Positions 50,623 through 57,724 of a stretch of 62,876 nucleotides of DNA are shown in pieces. Where the stretch lies: the NCBI GenBank assembly GCA_903907925.1, contig CAIVQB010000074.1, positions 1 to 62,876 on the forward strand, read 5' to 3'. The position numbers and the translations under genes were made by a program. This DNA comes from an uncultured Verrucomicrobiota bacterium. Lineage in GTDB: Bacteria > Verrucomicrobiota > Verrucomicrobiia > Limisphaerales > UBA9464. How positions within the stretch are numbered: the stretch's first letter is position 1; each line of letters opens with the position of its first letter. Under the pieces are notes generated by a model. The model made no database searches, had not been told where the DNA came from, and saw only the letters and a list, made by a program, of their open reading frames with translations.

Positions 50623-51651
50623 ATGTCCGCCGATCCTGCCCTCTGCGATACCGCCCCCGTGGCGGTGCTGATGCATCGCAGCCAGTTCCCTGCCGCGGTG
50701 GGCGATGCGTTACGCGCCTCCCTCCGTTCGCGGGAGATGAACCACAAGTTCCACTACGACACCACGCGCCAGACGCTTCGGTGGTTGCGGGTGCATGAGG
50801 CGTTTTCACCCGCACGAACGGACCCGGACTGCGGTCGGATCTATTCCCAAGCCTTTTCAGCCGCCGCGGTTCAATTGGCCACCGCATCGGCGATTGAAGT
50901 GGTCAGCCTGGGGTGTGGCGGTGGAAAAAAAGATGCGGCACTCCTGACCGAACTGCGCCGTGCGAACGCCGCCTGCCGCCTGCGGTATGTACCTGCGGAT
51001 GTCAGTGCCGGTCTGGTGTTGATCGCGCGCGACGAAGCCGTGGCGGCGGGGGTTGCACCGGAGGACTGCGCGCCGGTGGTGTTCGATCTCGCGCTGGCGC
51101 TGGATTGGGCGGCGACGTTGCCCACGGTGCTCGATTCGGCGTCGACCCGAATCGTCTGCTTCTTCGGAATGCTGCCCAACTTCACTCCAGGCGAAGTGCT
51201 GCCTCAATTGGCGGCGTTGCTGCGTCCGAGCGATCTCCTTCTGGTCAGCGCCAATCTCGCTCCGGGCGATGACTACGCTGCCGGTGTGACGCGGGTGATG
51301 CCGCTGTACGACAATCCATTGACCCGCGATTGGCTATGGTCGGTGCTGCAGGATCTGGGTGCCGAACCCGGCGACGGGAAGATGGAATTCCGAATTGTCG
51401 TCTGTCCCGAGAACACGGGATTGCTGCGGATCGAAGCGGTAGTCACGTTTCTCCGTGACTGTCGCCTTTCGTTTGAGGGTGAGGTGTTTGGATATCCGCC
51501 CGGCGCGGAATTCCGCCTGCTCTTTTCGTACCGTCACACACCGGAGCGTTTGACCGTCCTGTGTCGTCCCTACGATCTCATCTTCACCGACCACTGGCGA
51601 AATGGCGGAGGCGACGAAGGAGTCTTTTTGGGCGGAAGAAAAACTCGGTAG
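50623..51651 (+). CDS. EgtD-like SAM-dependent methyltransferase
   Basis: 342 residues. Resembles the histidine-specific methyltransferase (EgtD, Methyltransf_33) family: an N-terminal segment NHKFHYDTTRQTLRWLRVHEAFSPAR, the SAM-binding loop VVSLGCGGGKKD (about 98-109), the VPADVS motif 2, CFFGMLPNF where EgtD has FLGSTIGNF, and LLLVSANLAPG. It differs in several of these blocks, and no ergothioneine FGE-type synthase (EgtB) gene is near, so the substrate may not be histidine. The ATG at 50623 is preferred; an upstream in-frame start at 50593 is possible. Cytoplasmic. Confidence 0.8.
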   Translation: MSADPALCDTAPVAVLMHRSQFPAAVGDALRASLRSREMNHKFHYDTTRQTLRWLRVHEAFSPARTDPDCGRIYSQAFSAAAVQLATASAIEVVSLGCGGGKKDAALLTELRRANAACRLRYVPADVSAGLVLIARDEAVAAGVAPEDCAPVVFDLALALDWAATLPTVLDSASTRIVCFFGMLPNFTPGEVLPQLAALLRPSDLLLVSANLAPGDDYAAGVTRVMPLYDNPLTRDWLWSVLQDLGAEPGDGKMEFRIVVCPENTGLLRIEAVVTFLRDCRLSFEGEVFGYPPGAEFRLLFSYRHTPERLTVLCRPYDLIFTDHWRNGGGDEGVFLGGRKTR

Positions 51652-51820
51652 CCGTCGCGAACGATGGAAGGGGAGGGTTGGCACTGGGGATGCGCGATGA
51701 TTTCGATCGGGTTCCGGTTTGAAGTGGGCATGCACACCTTCGCTGCAAGTCATGTCGCGATTGGCATTCCTTCTGCGGACGGCTAGAGTGACCGGAATTC
51801 CGTTCGATTACCTTCACGAC

Positions 51821-52999
51821 ATGAGCGTCTCGTCTTCCAGAATTCGTGGCGGCGTGTCCCAAATCGGGGCCGCTGTGTTTCTCGCCGCGTGCCTTCTGTC
51901 GGTGCGTGCGAAGGAGGCTCCGACTCCGTTCACCACGGTCGGCCCCGGCATCGCCTATGTGAACCGCCGGATGCCCGAGGGGCCGTGGTCGATCCACATC
52001 GTGCAGGTGGATCGCAAGCGTCCGGATCTGAGCGTGGCGTCGCGTCATGCCGGACCCGGTGCGGTTGGCTTGAGTACGTTGTCGGAACAGATCGGGGCCG
52101 TTCCCGCCGGGATGGGATCGGTGGAGGTTGCGATCAATGGAGATTTCTATCAGCGTGATCGTGCCTACGCCGGCGATTCGCGTGAGCTGCAGATCGTGAA
52201 CGGGGAACTGGTGAGTGCGCCGACCGGTGGTGTGGCCTTCTGGATCGATTCCGCGGGAAACCCTGCGGTCGGACCGGTCGCTTCCCGGATTCAGGTGTCG
52301 TGGCCGGATGGTGCGTCGACACCTGTGGGGTTCAACGAGGATCGAAAGGTCGATGCCGTGGTGGTGTACACGTCCGCTGTGGGAACCGGCACCCGGACCA
52401 TCGGCGGACGCGAATGGATTCTGGAGCCCGAGGGAAGCAGCCCACCTCAACCGGTCGCGGTCGGGTCCGCGCTTCGCTTCCGTGTGCGTGAGGTTCGCGA
52501 GGCCGGCAATTCTTCGATTGCTTCCAACCAAGTGGTGCTGTCGATGGGGCCGGCATTGGTACGAAGGGCCATGCCGGTTCCGGTGGGATCGGTGATCACG
52601 CTGTCCCTGGCGACGACACCGCCGTTGAACGGCGTCCCCACGGCGATCGGCGGGGGACCGGTTTTGGTTCAGGGCGGCCGTCGTCAGAAGATCAAAGTTC
52701 CCTCCGCCGATTCCTATGAATTCAGTTCGATGATGGAGCGGCATCCGCGCTCGGCGATCGGATGGAATCGGGCCTTCTTCTACTTTGTGGAGGTGGACGG
52801 ACGGCAGAAGGAATTGTCCGTCGGCATGACCTTGGATGAATTGTCGGAGGTGCTGGTTTCTCTGGGATGCGAGGAGGCGATGAACCTGGATGGAGGTGGT
52901 TCCTCGACCTTGTGGTGCACTGGAAAGATCCGGAACAGTCCGTGCGACGGCCATGAACGCCCGATCGCCAACTCACTGATGATATTGCGTTCCAAATAG
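51821..52999 (+). CDS. Exported phosphodiester glycosidase family protein (NAGPA-like), copy 1
   Basis: 392 residues from the ATG at 51821 (signal segment GGVSQIGAAVFLAACLLSVRA). Matches the phosphodiester glycosidase domain of N-acetylglucosamine-1-phosphodiester alpha-N-acetylglucosaminidase: VAINGDFY, IGGGPVLVQGG, HPRSAIGWN, FVEVDGRQKELSVGMTLDEL and MNLDGGGSSTLW, with the closing NSPCDGHERPIANSL. The family removes sugar from phosphodiester-linked glycans or exopolysaccharide. It is the first of three paralogues in a plus-strand cluster; the second follows after about 105 bp. Confidence 0.92.
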   Translation: MSVSSSRIRGGVSQIGAAVFLAACLLSVRAKEAPTPFTTVGPGIAYVNRRMPEGPWSIHIVQVDRKRPDLSVASRHAGPGAVGLSTLSEQIGAVPAGMGSVEVAINGDFYQRDRAYAGDSRELQIVNGELVSAPTGGVAFWIDSAGNPAVGPVASRIQVSWPDGASTPVGFNEDRKVDAVVVYTSAVGTGTRTIGGREWILEPEGSSPPQPVAVGSALRFRVREVREAGNSSIASNQVVLSMGPALVRRAMPVPVGSVITLSLATTPPLNGVPTAIGGGPVLVQGGRRQKIKVPSADSYEFSSMMERHPRSAIGWNRAFFYFVEVDGRQKELSVGMTLDELSEVLVSLGCEEAMNLDGGGSSTLWCTGKIRNSPCDGHERPIANSLMILRSK

Positions 53000-53104
53000 A
53001 TGCATACGTAACGAGCCTTGCGGATTTCCCGCCCACCGCGACGTTGGAACCCCCGCCGCCTCAAGCCTTCAACTGGCATCGGTGTTGCTGTACCCTTGGA
53101 CCGA

Positions 53105-54349
53105 ATGAATCCCGACCCCCGCTCAAAACGGCCCGTGACGGGTCGTGGCGTTGCCTGGGGCGTTGCCTGGGGCGTTGCCTGGGGCGTTGCCTGGGGCGTT
53201 GTCGTCCAGATGTTCGTCTGGGGTTGCTGCGGTGGAATTCGAAGCGCCGTTGGGGCGGCTGCTGCGGACGAGATTTCGGCGATGCCGGCCGGGCCATCGG
53301 ATCGTGGATACAGCTACCGGCACGAGGAGGTCCCCGCGATTCCGTGGTCGATTCACATTTTCAAACTGTCGCGAGCGCACCGGGAGTTCACCTTTCAAAC
53401 GACACTCGGTGCCTCCAATCGACTCGGGATGAGCACCGTCAGCGAGCAGGTCCAACAACTCGACCCGGAACGCGGACAACCGATCGCGGCTGTAAACGGT
53501 GATTTCTACACGACTGACGCCCATGCACCCGGAGATCCGCGGGACTTGCAGATTTTTCAGGGCGAACTGGTCAGCGCACCGGCGGGGCACGCCTGTTTCT
53601 GGATCGATCCGTCGGGTCATCCCCAAATGACCAACGTTCAGTCACGTCTGCGATTCGTGCTCCCGGACGGATTGCGTCACGAGGTCGGGTTGAACGAGCT
53701 GCGCCCGGATAATGGCGCGGTTCTTTACACGTCGCGAATGGGCGGGACGACGCGAACCAGTCGCGGTGTCGAATGGGTGTTGGAGCCGGTCGGGCGGGAC
53801 GCCGGACTTCCATTGCGCCCGGAAACGGTGGTGAGCGCGCGGGTGCGATCGGTCCGCAACGCCGGCGATTCCGCGGTTCCGGCCGATGGGTGGGTGCTGT
53901 CGATCGGTCCCACGCTGGCGGCTCGGTTGAAGCCGGTCGTGGCCGGGGCGACGGTTCAACTGGAGATGCGAACGTTTCCCGCGCTGGCCGGCGTGCAATC
54001 CGCGATCGGAGGCGGACCGACCCTGGTGCGAAACGGGAAGGCGATGGAATGGTCGGGCATTTTGATGCGGCATCCGCGGACCGCGATCGGGTGGAACAAG
54101 GATTCGTATTTCCTCGTTGAGGTGGACGGACGTCAAAGCGGGTTGTCGGTGGGGATGACCTTTCCCGAGTTGGCGGACTACATGGTCAAACTCGGTTGCG
54201 AACAGGCGATGAATCTCGATGGCGGTGGATCCGCGACGCTCTGGGTTCGCGGCAATGTAATGAACAGTCCGTCGGAGGGACGCGAACGGCCGGGTGCCAA
54301 TTCCCTGGTCGTCCTGCAACCGCGGGTTCGGCATGCGCGCAACCGGTAA
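53105..54349 (+). CDS. Exported phosphodiester glycosidase family protein, copy 2, with repeat-built signal segment
   Basis: 414 residues. The N-terminus MNPDPRSKRPVTGR is followed by (GVAW)4-GVVVQMFVWGCCGG, so the hydrophobic core of the export signal comes from a 12-bp tandem repeat. The catalytic domain (about 60-405) closely parallels the upstream paralogue: VNGDFYTTDAHAPGDPRDLQI, IGGGPTLVRNG, HPRTAIGWNKDSYFLVEVDGRQSGLSVGMT, MNLDGGGSATLW and NSPSEGRERPGANSL. The ATG at 53105 is chosen because it starts just before the signal. It arose with the previous gene by duplication (same domain, same direction). A Tat-like RR is not seen. Confidence 0.92.
   Translation: MNPDPRSKRPVTGRGVAWGVAWGVAWGVAWGVVVQMFVWGCCGGIRSAVGAAAADEISAMPAGPSDRGYSYRHEEVPAIPWSIHIFKLSRAHREFTFQTTLGASNRLGMSTVSEQVQQLDPERGQPIAAVNGDFYTTDAHAPGDPRDLQIFQGELVSAPAGHACFWIDPSGHPQMTNVQSRLRFVLPDGLRHEVGLNELRPDNGAVLYTSRMGGTTRTSRGVEWVLEPVGRDAGLPLRPETVVSARVRSVRNAGDSAVPADGWVLSIGPTLAARLKPVVAGATVQLEMRTFPALAGVQSAIGGGPTLVRNGKAMEWSGILMRHPRTAIGWNKDSYFLVEVDGRQSGLSVGMTFPELADYMVKLGCEQAMNLDGGGSATLWVRGNVMNSPSEGRERPGANSLVVLQPRVRHARNR
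53147..53201 (+). repeat. Perfect 12-bp tandem repeat in a signal-peptide coding region
   Basis: Four exact copies of GGCGTTGCCTGG (53147-53194) followed by a 7-base partial copy. In frame it encodes Gly-Val-Ala-Trp per unit. A change of one unit would add or remove four residues without a frameshift. Confidence 0.95.
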
Positions 54350-54389
54350 CCGGATCGCCGTGGATCCAGTGCAGCGGATTGATCTGCCG

Positions 54390-55520
54390 ATGGACCGCAT
54401 GAGGTGGTCGGTCTTGGTTTCGGCCGCGGTCGCAGCGTGCTGGATTCTGTGGAGGGCGGCGGCGTCCGGCGTGCCGGTTCACGCGGCGAATGCGGTGGTC
54501 GTTCACGACATTCGCGTTGTGCTCGCGGCTTCGGATCTGGATCGACTGCGGGCGAACCCACGAACCGATGTGGATGCGGTCGTCACTGTGGACGGCCATT
54601 CTCTGACCGGTGTTACGGTGCATGTGAAGGGTTCAACTGGAAGTTTCCGTCCGGTGGAGGATCGGCCGGGATTGACCCTTCGTTTTGATCGGTCGGATTC
54701 GGATCAGCGCGGTCTTGGACATCGGACGCTGCACCTGAACAACTCGGTCGAGGACGCCAGCCTGTTGCAGGAGCAGTTGGGGGCGGCACTTTTCCGAATC
54801 GCGGGCGTGCCCGCCCCGGAGGTCGGCCACGCACGGGTCACGCTGAACGGAAAATCACGTGGTCTCTACGTGTGGGTGGCGGGACTCGATCCGGAGTTTT
54901 TGAAGGACGGTTTCGGTGGCACGACCGCGCGGTCGCTGGGAGAGGACGATCGGTTGCCGCGGCTTCAGGAAATCCTCACCGATGCGGATTTGAACCGGCG
55001 CTGGTTGAGGTTGCAGGACATCCTCGACATCGACCGTTGTGTTTCGTTCCTCGCGATGGAAGTGATCCTCGGGCATCGCGATGGCTATTATCTGGCCCGG
55101 AACAATTTCCGATTGATCGAGGAATCCACCGGAGGGCGTCTGGCATTTCTGCCCCATGGAATGGATCAATTGTTCGGGCCCGCGGATCTTCTGTGGATGC
55201 CGGTGGCGGGCGGTCCGGTGGCCCGGGCCCTTCTGGAGACGCCGGAAGGCCGGCAACTCTATGAACGGAGAGTTTGGCGGCTCTTTCAGGAATCGGGCGA
55301 CGAAGCGGCGTGGATTCACCGCCTGGATGTCGCGGGCGACCGACTGATTGCGGGTTTGAACCGGGGAGAGCGGAAGGTCGTTGTTCCGGCGATCGAAGAG
55401 GTGCGCGAGCGGATGCGACGGCGATACCGGAACCTGGCGCAACAACTGGCGGGAGCGAAGGTTGGTTCCGTTCAGGGAACTCATTCGAACATTCCACCCA
55501 ACCTCTCCGAATCCAAATGA
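54390..55520 (+). CDS. Exported CotH-kinase-family protein
   Basis: 376 residues from the ATG at 54390; earlier in-frame starts (54333) would overlap the previous gene. Signal segment WSVLVSAAVAACWILWRAAASG. The body shows the CotH pattern: an N-terminal domain with VTVHVKGSTGSFRPVEDRPGLTLRFDR, HLNNSVEDASLLQEQLGAALFRIAG, VTLNGKSRGLYVWVAGLD, LEVILGHRDGYYLARNNFRLI (kinase-like) and LAFLPHGMDQLFG (metal-binding DxD/DQ equivalent). CotH enzymes are secreted atypical kinases; this one lacks a dockerin or LTD domain. It lies between phosphodiester glycosidase and pseudopilin genes. Confidence 0.9.
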   Translation: MDRMRWSVLVSAAVAACWILWRAAASGVPVHAANAVVVHDIRVVLAASDLDRLRANPRTDVDAVVTVDGHSLTGVTVHVKGSTGSFRPVEDRPGLTLRFDRSDSDQRGLGHRTLHLNNSVEDASLLQEQLGAALFRIAGVPAPEVGHARVTLNGKSRGLYVWVAGLDPEFLKDGFGGTTARSLGEDDRLPRLQEILTDADLNRRWLRLQDILDIDRCVSFLAMEVILGHRDGYYLARNNFRLIEESTGGRLAFLPHGMDQLFGPADLLWMPVAGGPVARALLETPEGRQLYERRVWRLFQESGDEAAWIHRLDVAGDRLIAGLNRGERKVVVPAIEEVRERMRRRYRNLAQQLAGAKVGSVQGTHSNIPPNLSESK

Positions 55521-55596
55521 ATGGCCTGACTTCTGCTAGTTACGCTGACATTCTGCATCGGGTTTCGGCGGCCGGGGGGCCGGTCCATCCGGAACG

Positions 55597-56289
55597 ATGC
55601 GTGATCTTATGAGAGCCTGTCCGAGTTTGATTCCGTCCCGTCGATGGCGTGCCTTCACCTTGATCGAATTGCTGGTGGTCATCGCCATCATCGCGATTTT
55701 GGCGGGAATGCTGTTGCCAGCGTTGGCGCGGGCCAAGGCGAAGGCCAAACAGACTGCATGTTTGAACAACCTTCGCCAGACGTCGCTGGCCTTCCGGCTC
55801 TGGGCCACGGACAACCGCGAAAAGTATCCGTGGAACCTGTCCTTCACCAACGGCGGAAGCATGGATTCGCCGGACTGGACCGATCATTTCCGGCTGTGTT
55901 CCAACGAGCTGGGGTCGATGCGGATTCTCATTTGTCCGACCGATATTGCCCGGAAGCCGGGTACCAACTGGTCGTTCCTCGTGGGCGACGCCAACATTAG
56001 CTATTTCCTGGGTACGACGGCCACCGAGGCGCGGCCGCAGACCATCCTTGCGGGTGACGCCAATGTCCTCGGAGGTGGCGGCGGTTTGGATCCATCGTGG
56101 AGCGTGTTTTTGGGCACCTCGATTGATGCCGCCTGGGATCCGACCCTGCATGTCCGCAACGGCAATCTGGCGTTGTCGGACGGCAGCGTGAGAAACACCA
56201 AGACGGCGACCTTGCGCGAGCAGATTAGCAGTTGCCTGGCCATCGGTCAGACCAACGTGGTGTTTTCAAAGCCGCGGGGTGTGTTTTGA
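55597..56289 (+). CDS. H-X9-DG-type pseudopilin in the glycosidase cluster
   Basis: 230 residues. Leader [18 protein letters not shown], then [20 protein letters not shown] and [13 protein letters not shown]. The C-terminal part has the exact H-X9-DG motif ([12 protein letters not shown]). The N-terminal 45 residues almost match the pseudopilins at 27233 and 28121. A shorter start at Met5 is also possible. It sits between the CotH gene and the exported unknown gene. Confidence 0.9.
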   Translation: MRDLMRACPSLIPSRRWRAFTLIELLVVIAIIAILAGMLLPALARAKAKAKQTACLNNLRQTSLAFRLWATDNREKYPWNLSFTNGGSMDSPDWTDHFRLCSNELGSMRILICPTDIARKPGTNWSFLVGDANISYFLGTTATEARPQTILAGDANVLGGGGGLDPSWSVFLGTSIDAAWDPTLHVRNGNLALSDGSVRNTKTATLREQISSCLAIGQTNVVFSKPRGVF

Positions 56290-56326
56290 ATCCGGTGACT
56301 GGCATTTCGGAACCGGTTTTCGAACG

Positions 56327-56998
56327 ATGAAACGGGAACGCATCAAAATTGCGTCGTCGATCCTCGCTCTCCTGGTTGCGGGTGCCGCGATCTGGCGGTC
56401 TTTGCACGACGGGCCACCATCGGGGCCCGCCGCGATCCACCGGGAGGTCGGACGGGTGCTCGCGGAGGAAGCGGGAAAACGGATTCAACCCGGTGGACGG
56501 ATTGTGGTGATTTACCGCGACACGGAATCGTTTCCCCAGCCGGCATTCGATGTCGCGTTGAAAGCGCTCCTGGGCGGATTGAAGGACGCCGGACTGCCGG
56601 CACCGATCACCCGTGCGATTCAATTGGATCCGCTCCGCCCGTTGCAGGTGCCGCCGGGCGACTTTCTCGAACTGATCCGCAAGGCGGGTGTCGCCGACGT
56701 CATTGTTTCCCTGATGGGGCCTCCGTTTCTTTCCGACGAACAACGGGCCACCGTCGGGATGGTGAAACCCCGGATCGTCGCCTTCTGGCCGGGAACAATC
56801 GCGGAATACGCCAACCTCAAGCCCTTGTTTGAACAACACCTGCTGTCGGCGGCAATCGTTCACCGGCCGGAAGCGCTGGGCTTCGCGGGAACGGCACGCG
56901 GCGGAAACCGGGCGGCGCTGCCCGAACGTTTCGACGCTCTTTACCAGGTGGTTTCCGGCAACGGAATTCCATCCGTTCCGATTCCGGGCCTCCCATGA
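56327..56998 (+). CDS. Membrane-anchored protein of unknown function
   Basis: 223 residues. One N-terminal transmembrane segment (about 8-24, SSILALLVAGAAIWRS) and an extracytoplasmic domain with a Rossmann-like feel (GGRIVVIYRDTESFPQPAFDVALKALLGGLKDAG, VADVIVSLMGPPFL, RIVAFWPGTIAEYANLKPLFEQHLLSAAIVHRP). It resembles periplasmic-binding or ABC-associated substrate-binding folds in strand order, but no family is recognised. The start at 56327 places MKRERIKIAS just before the helix. The stop overlaps the next start (ATGA), so it is coupled to the atypical pseudopilin gene. Confidence 0.75.
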   Translation: MKRERIKIASSILALLVAGAAIWRSLHDGPPSGPAAIHREVGRVLAEEAGKRIQPGGRIVVIYRDTESFPQPAFDVALKALLGGLKDAGLPAPITRAIQLDPLRPLQVPPGDFLELIRKAGVADVIVSLMGPPFLSDEQRATVGMVKPRIVAFWPGTIAEYANLKPLFEQHLLSAAIVHRPEALGFAGTARGGNRAALPERFDALYQVVSGNGIPSVPIPGLP

Positions 56999-57687
56999 TC
57001 CGGCAAATTTCAAACTCAACGCGTCGCGCGATGGGCTTCAGCGGCATTGATCTGCTGGCGGTCGTGGCCGCGGTGGCGGTTGTCGGCGCGGTGGTGGCCG
57101 TGCCGTGGATCCGGTCGAGCCGCGCGTCGCGCGTGACCCTCTGCACCGACCATCTGCGACAGATCGCTCAGGCCGTCAGCCTCTACGCGGAGGATCATCG
57201 GAAGACGTTGCCGGGGCCGGTGGCGGGGCAGGGCGGGGACTTCTGGTGGTGGTACAAGGAACAGATTCGCCCCTATCTGGCGCCGAAAAACGATCGCGCG
57301 GGTCAGGATTCACTCTTCGTGTGTCCCGACGATCGCGGTTATTCGGATCCCGCCCCGTTCTGCAGGACGCCCCGCTTCAACTTCAGCAGTTATGTGTTCA
57401 ACGGGGTCATTCTCCCGGGAATGCCCAACATCGCCGGATGGCAGCAGGGATCGCTGGTGGAACCGGGCCGGACCCTCCTGGTGATGGAATGGGCGGCCCA
57501 TGCCCCGCTCTCGTGGCACCGGAGTCGGACCGGCCTCCGCAATGCGCCATTTTACAAGGATGCGGAGTGTGTGGTTGCCTTTGCCGACGGTCATGCAGGA
57601 CTGATTCCCATCTATTACGACGGCTATAATGCGGCCTATACCCGCGACCCGATCCCTGGTTATGGCTACCGATTCTCGGGCAATTAA
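56995..57687 (+). CDS. Atypical pseudopilin with degenerate prepilin site
   Basis: 230 residues. The leader MIRQISNSTRRAMG is followed by FSGIDLLAVVAAVAVVGAVV where standard members have [19 protein letters not shown]; the +5 position is Asp instead of Glu. The body keeps family features: LCTDHLRQIAQAVSLYAEDHRK, CPDD, FNFSSYVFNGVI and VVAFADGHAGLIP (DGH motif). It overlaps the previous gene by 4 bp (ATGA), so both proteins probably act together. Tryptophan-rich GGDFWWWYKEQ is noticeable. Probably a minor, divergent pilin. Confidence 0.85.
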   Translation: MIRQISNSTRRAMGFSGIDLLAVVAAVAVVGAVVAVPWIRSSRASRVTLCTDHLRQIAQAVSLYAEDHRKTLPGPVAGQGGDFWWWYKEQIRPYLAPKNDRAGQDSLFVCPDDRGYSDPAPFCRTPRFNFSSYVFNGVILPGMPNIAGWQQGSLVEPGRTLLVMEWAAHAPLSWHRSRTGLRNAPFYKDAECVVAFADGHAGLIPIYYDGYNAAYTRDPIPGYGYRFSGN

Positions 57688-57724
57688 CAGGATGCTCCTC
57701 CAACCCGGATTTTCCGCTGACACC

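Noticed and set aside
53147-53201. Tandem repeats that might be a CRISPR or minisatellite in non-coding DNA
   Set aside because: The units are contiguous with no spacers and lie in frame in a signal peptide.
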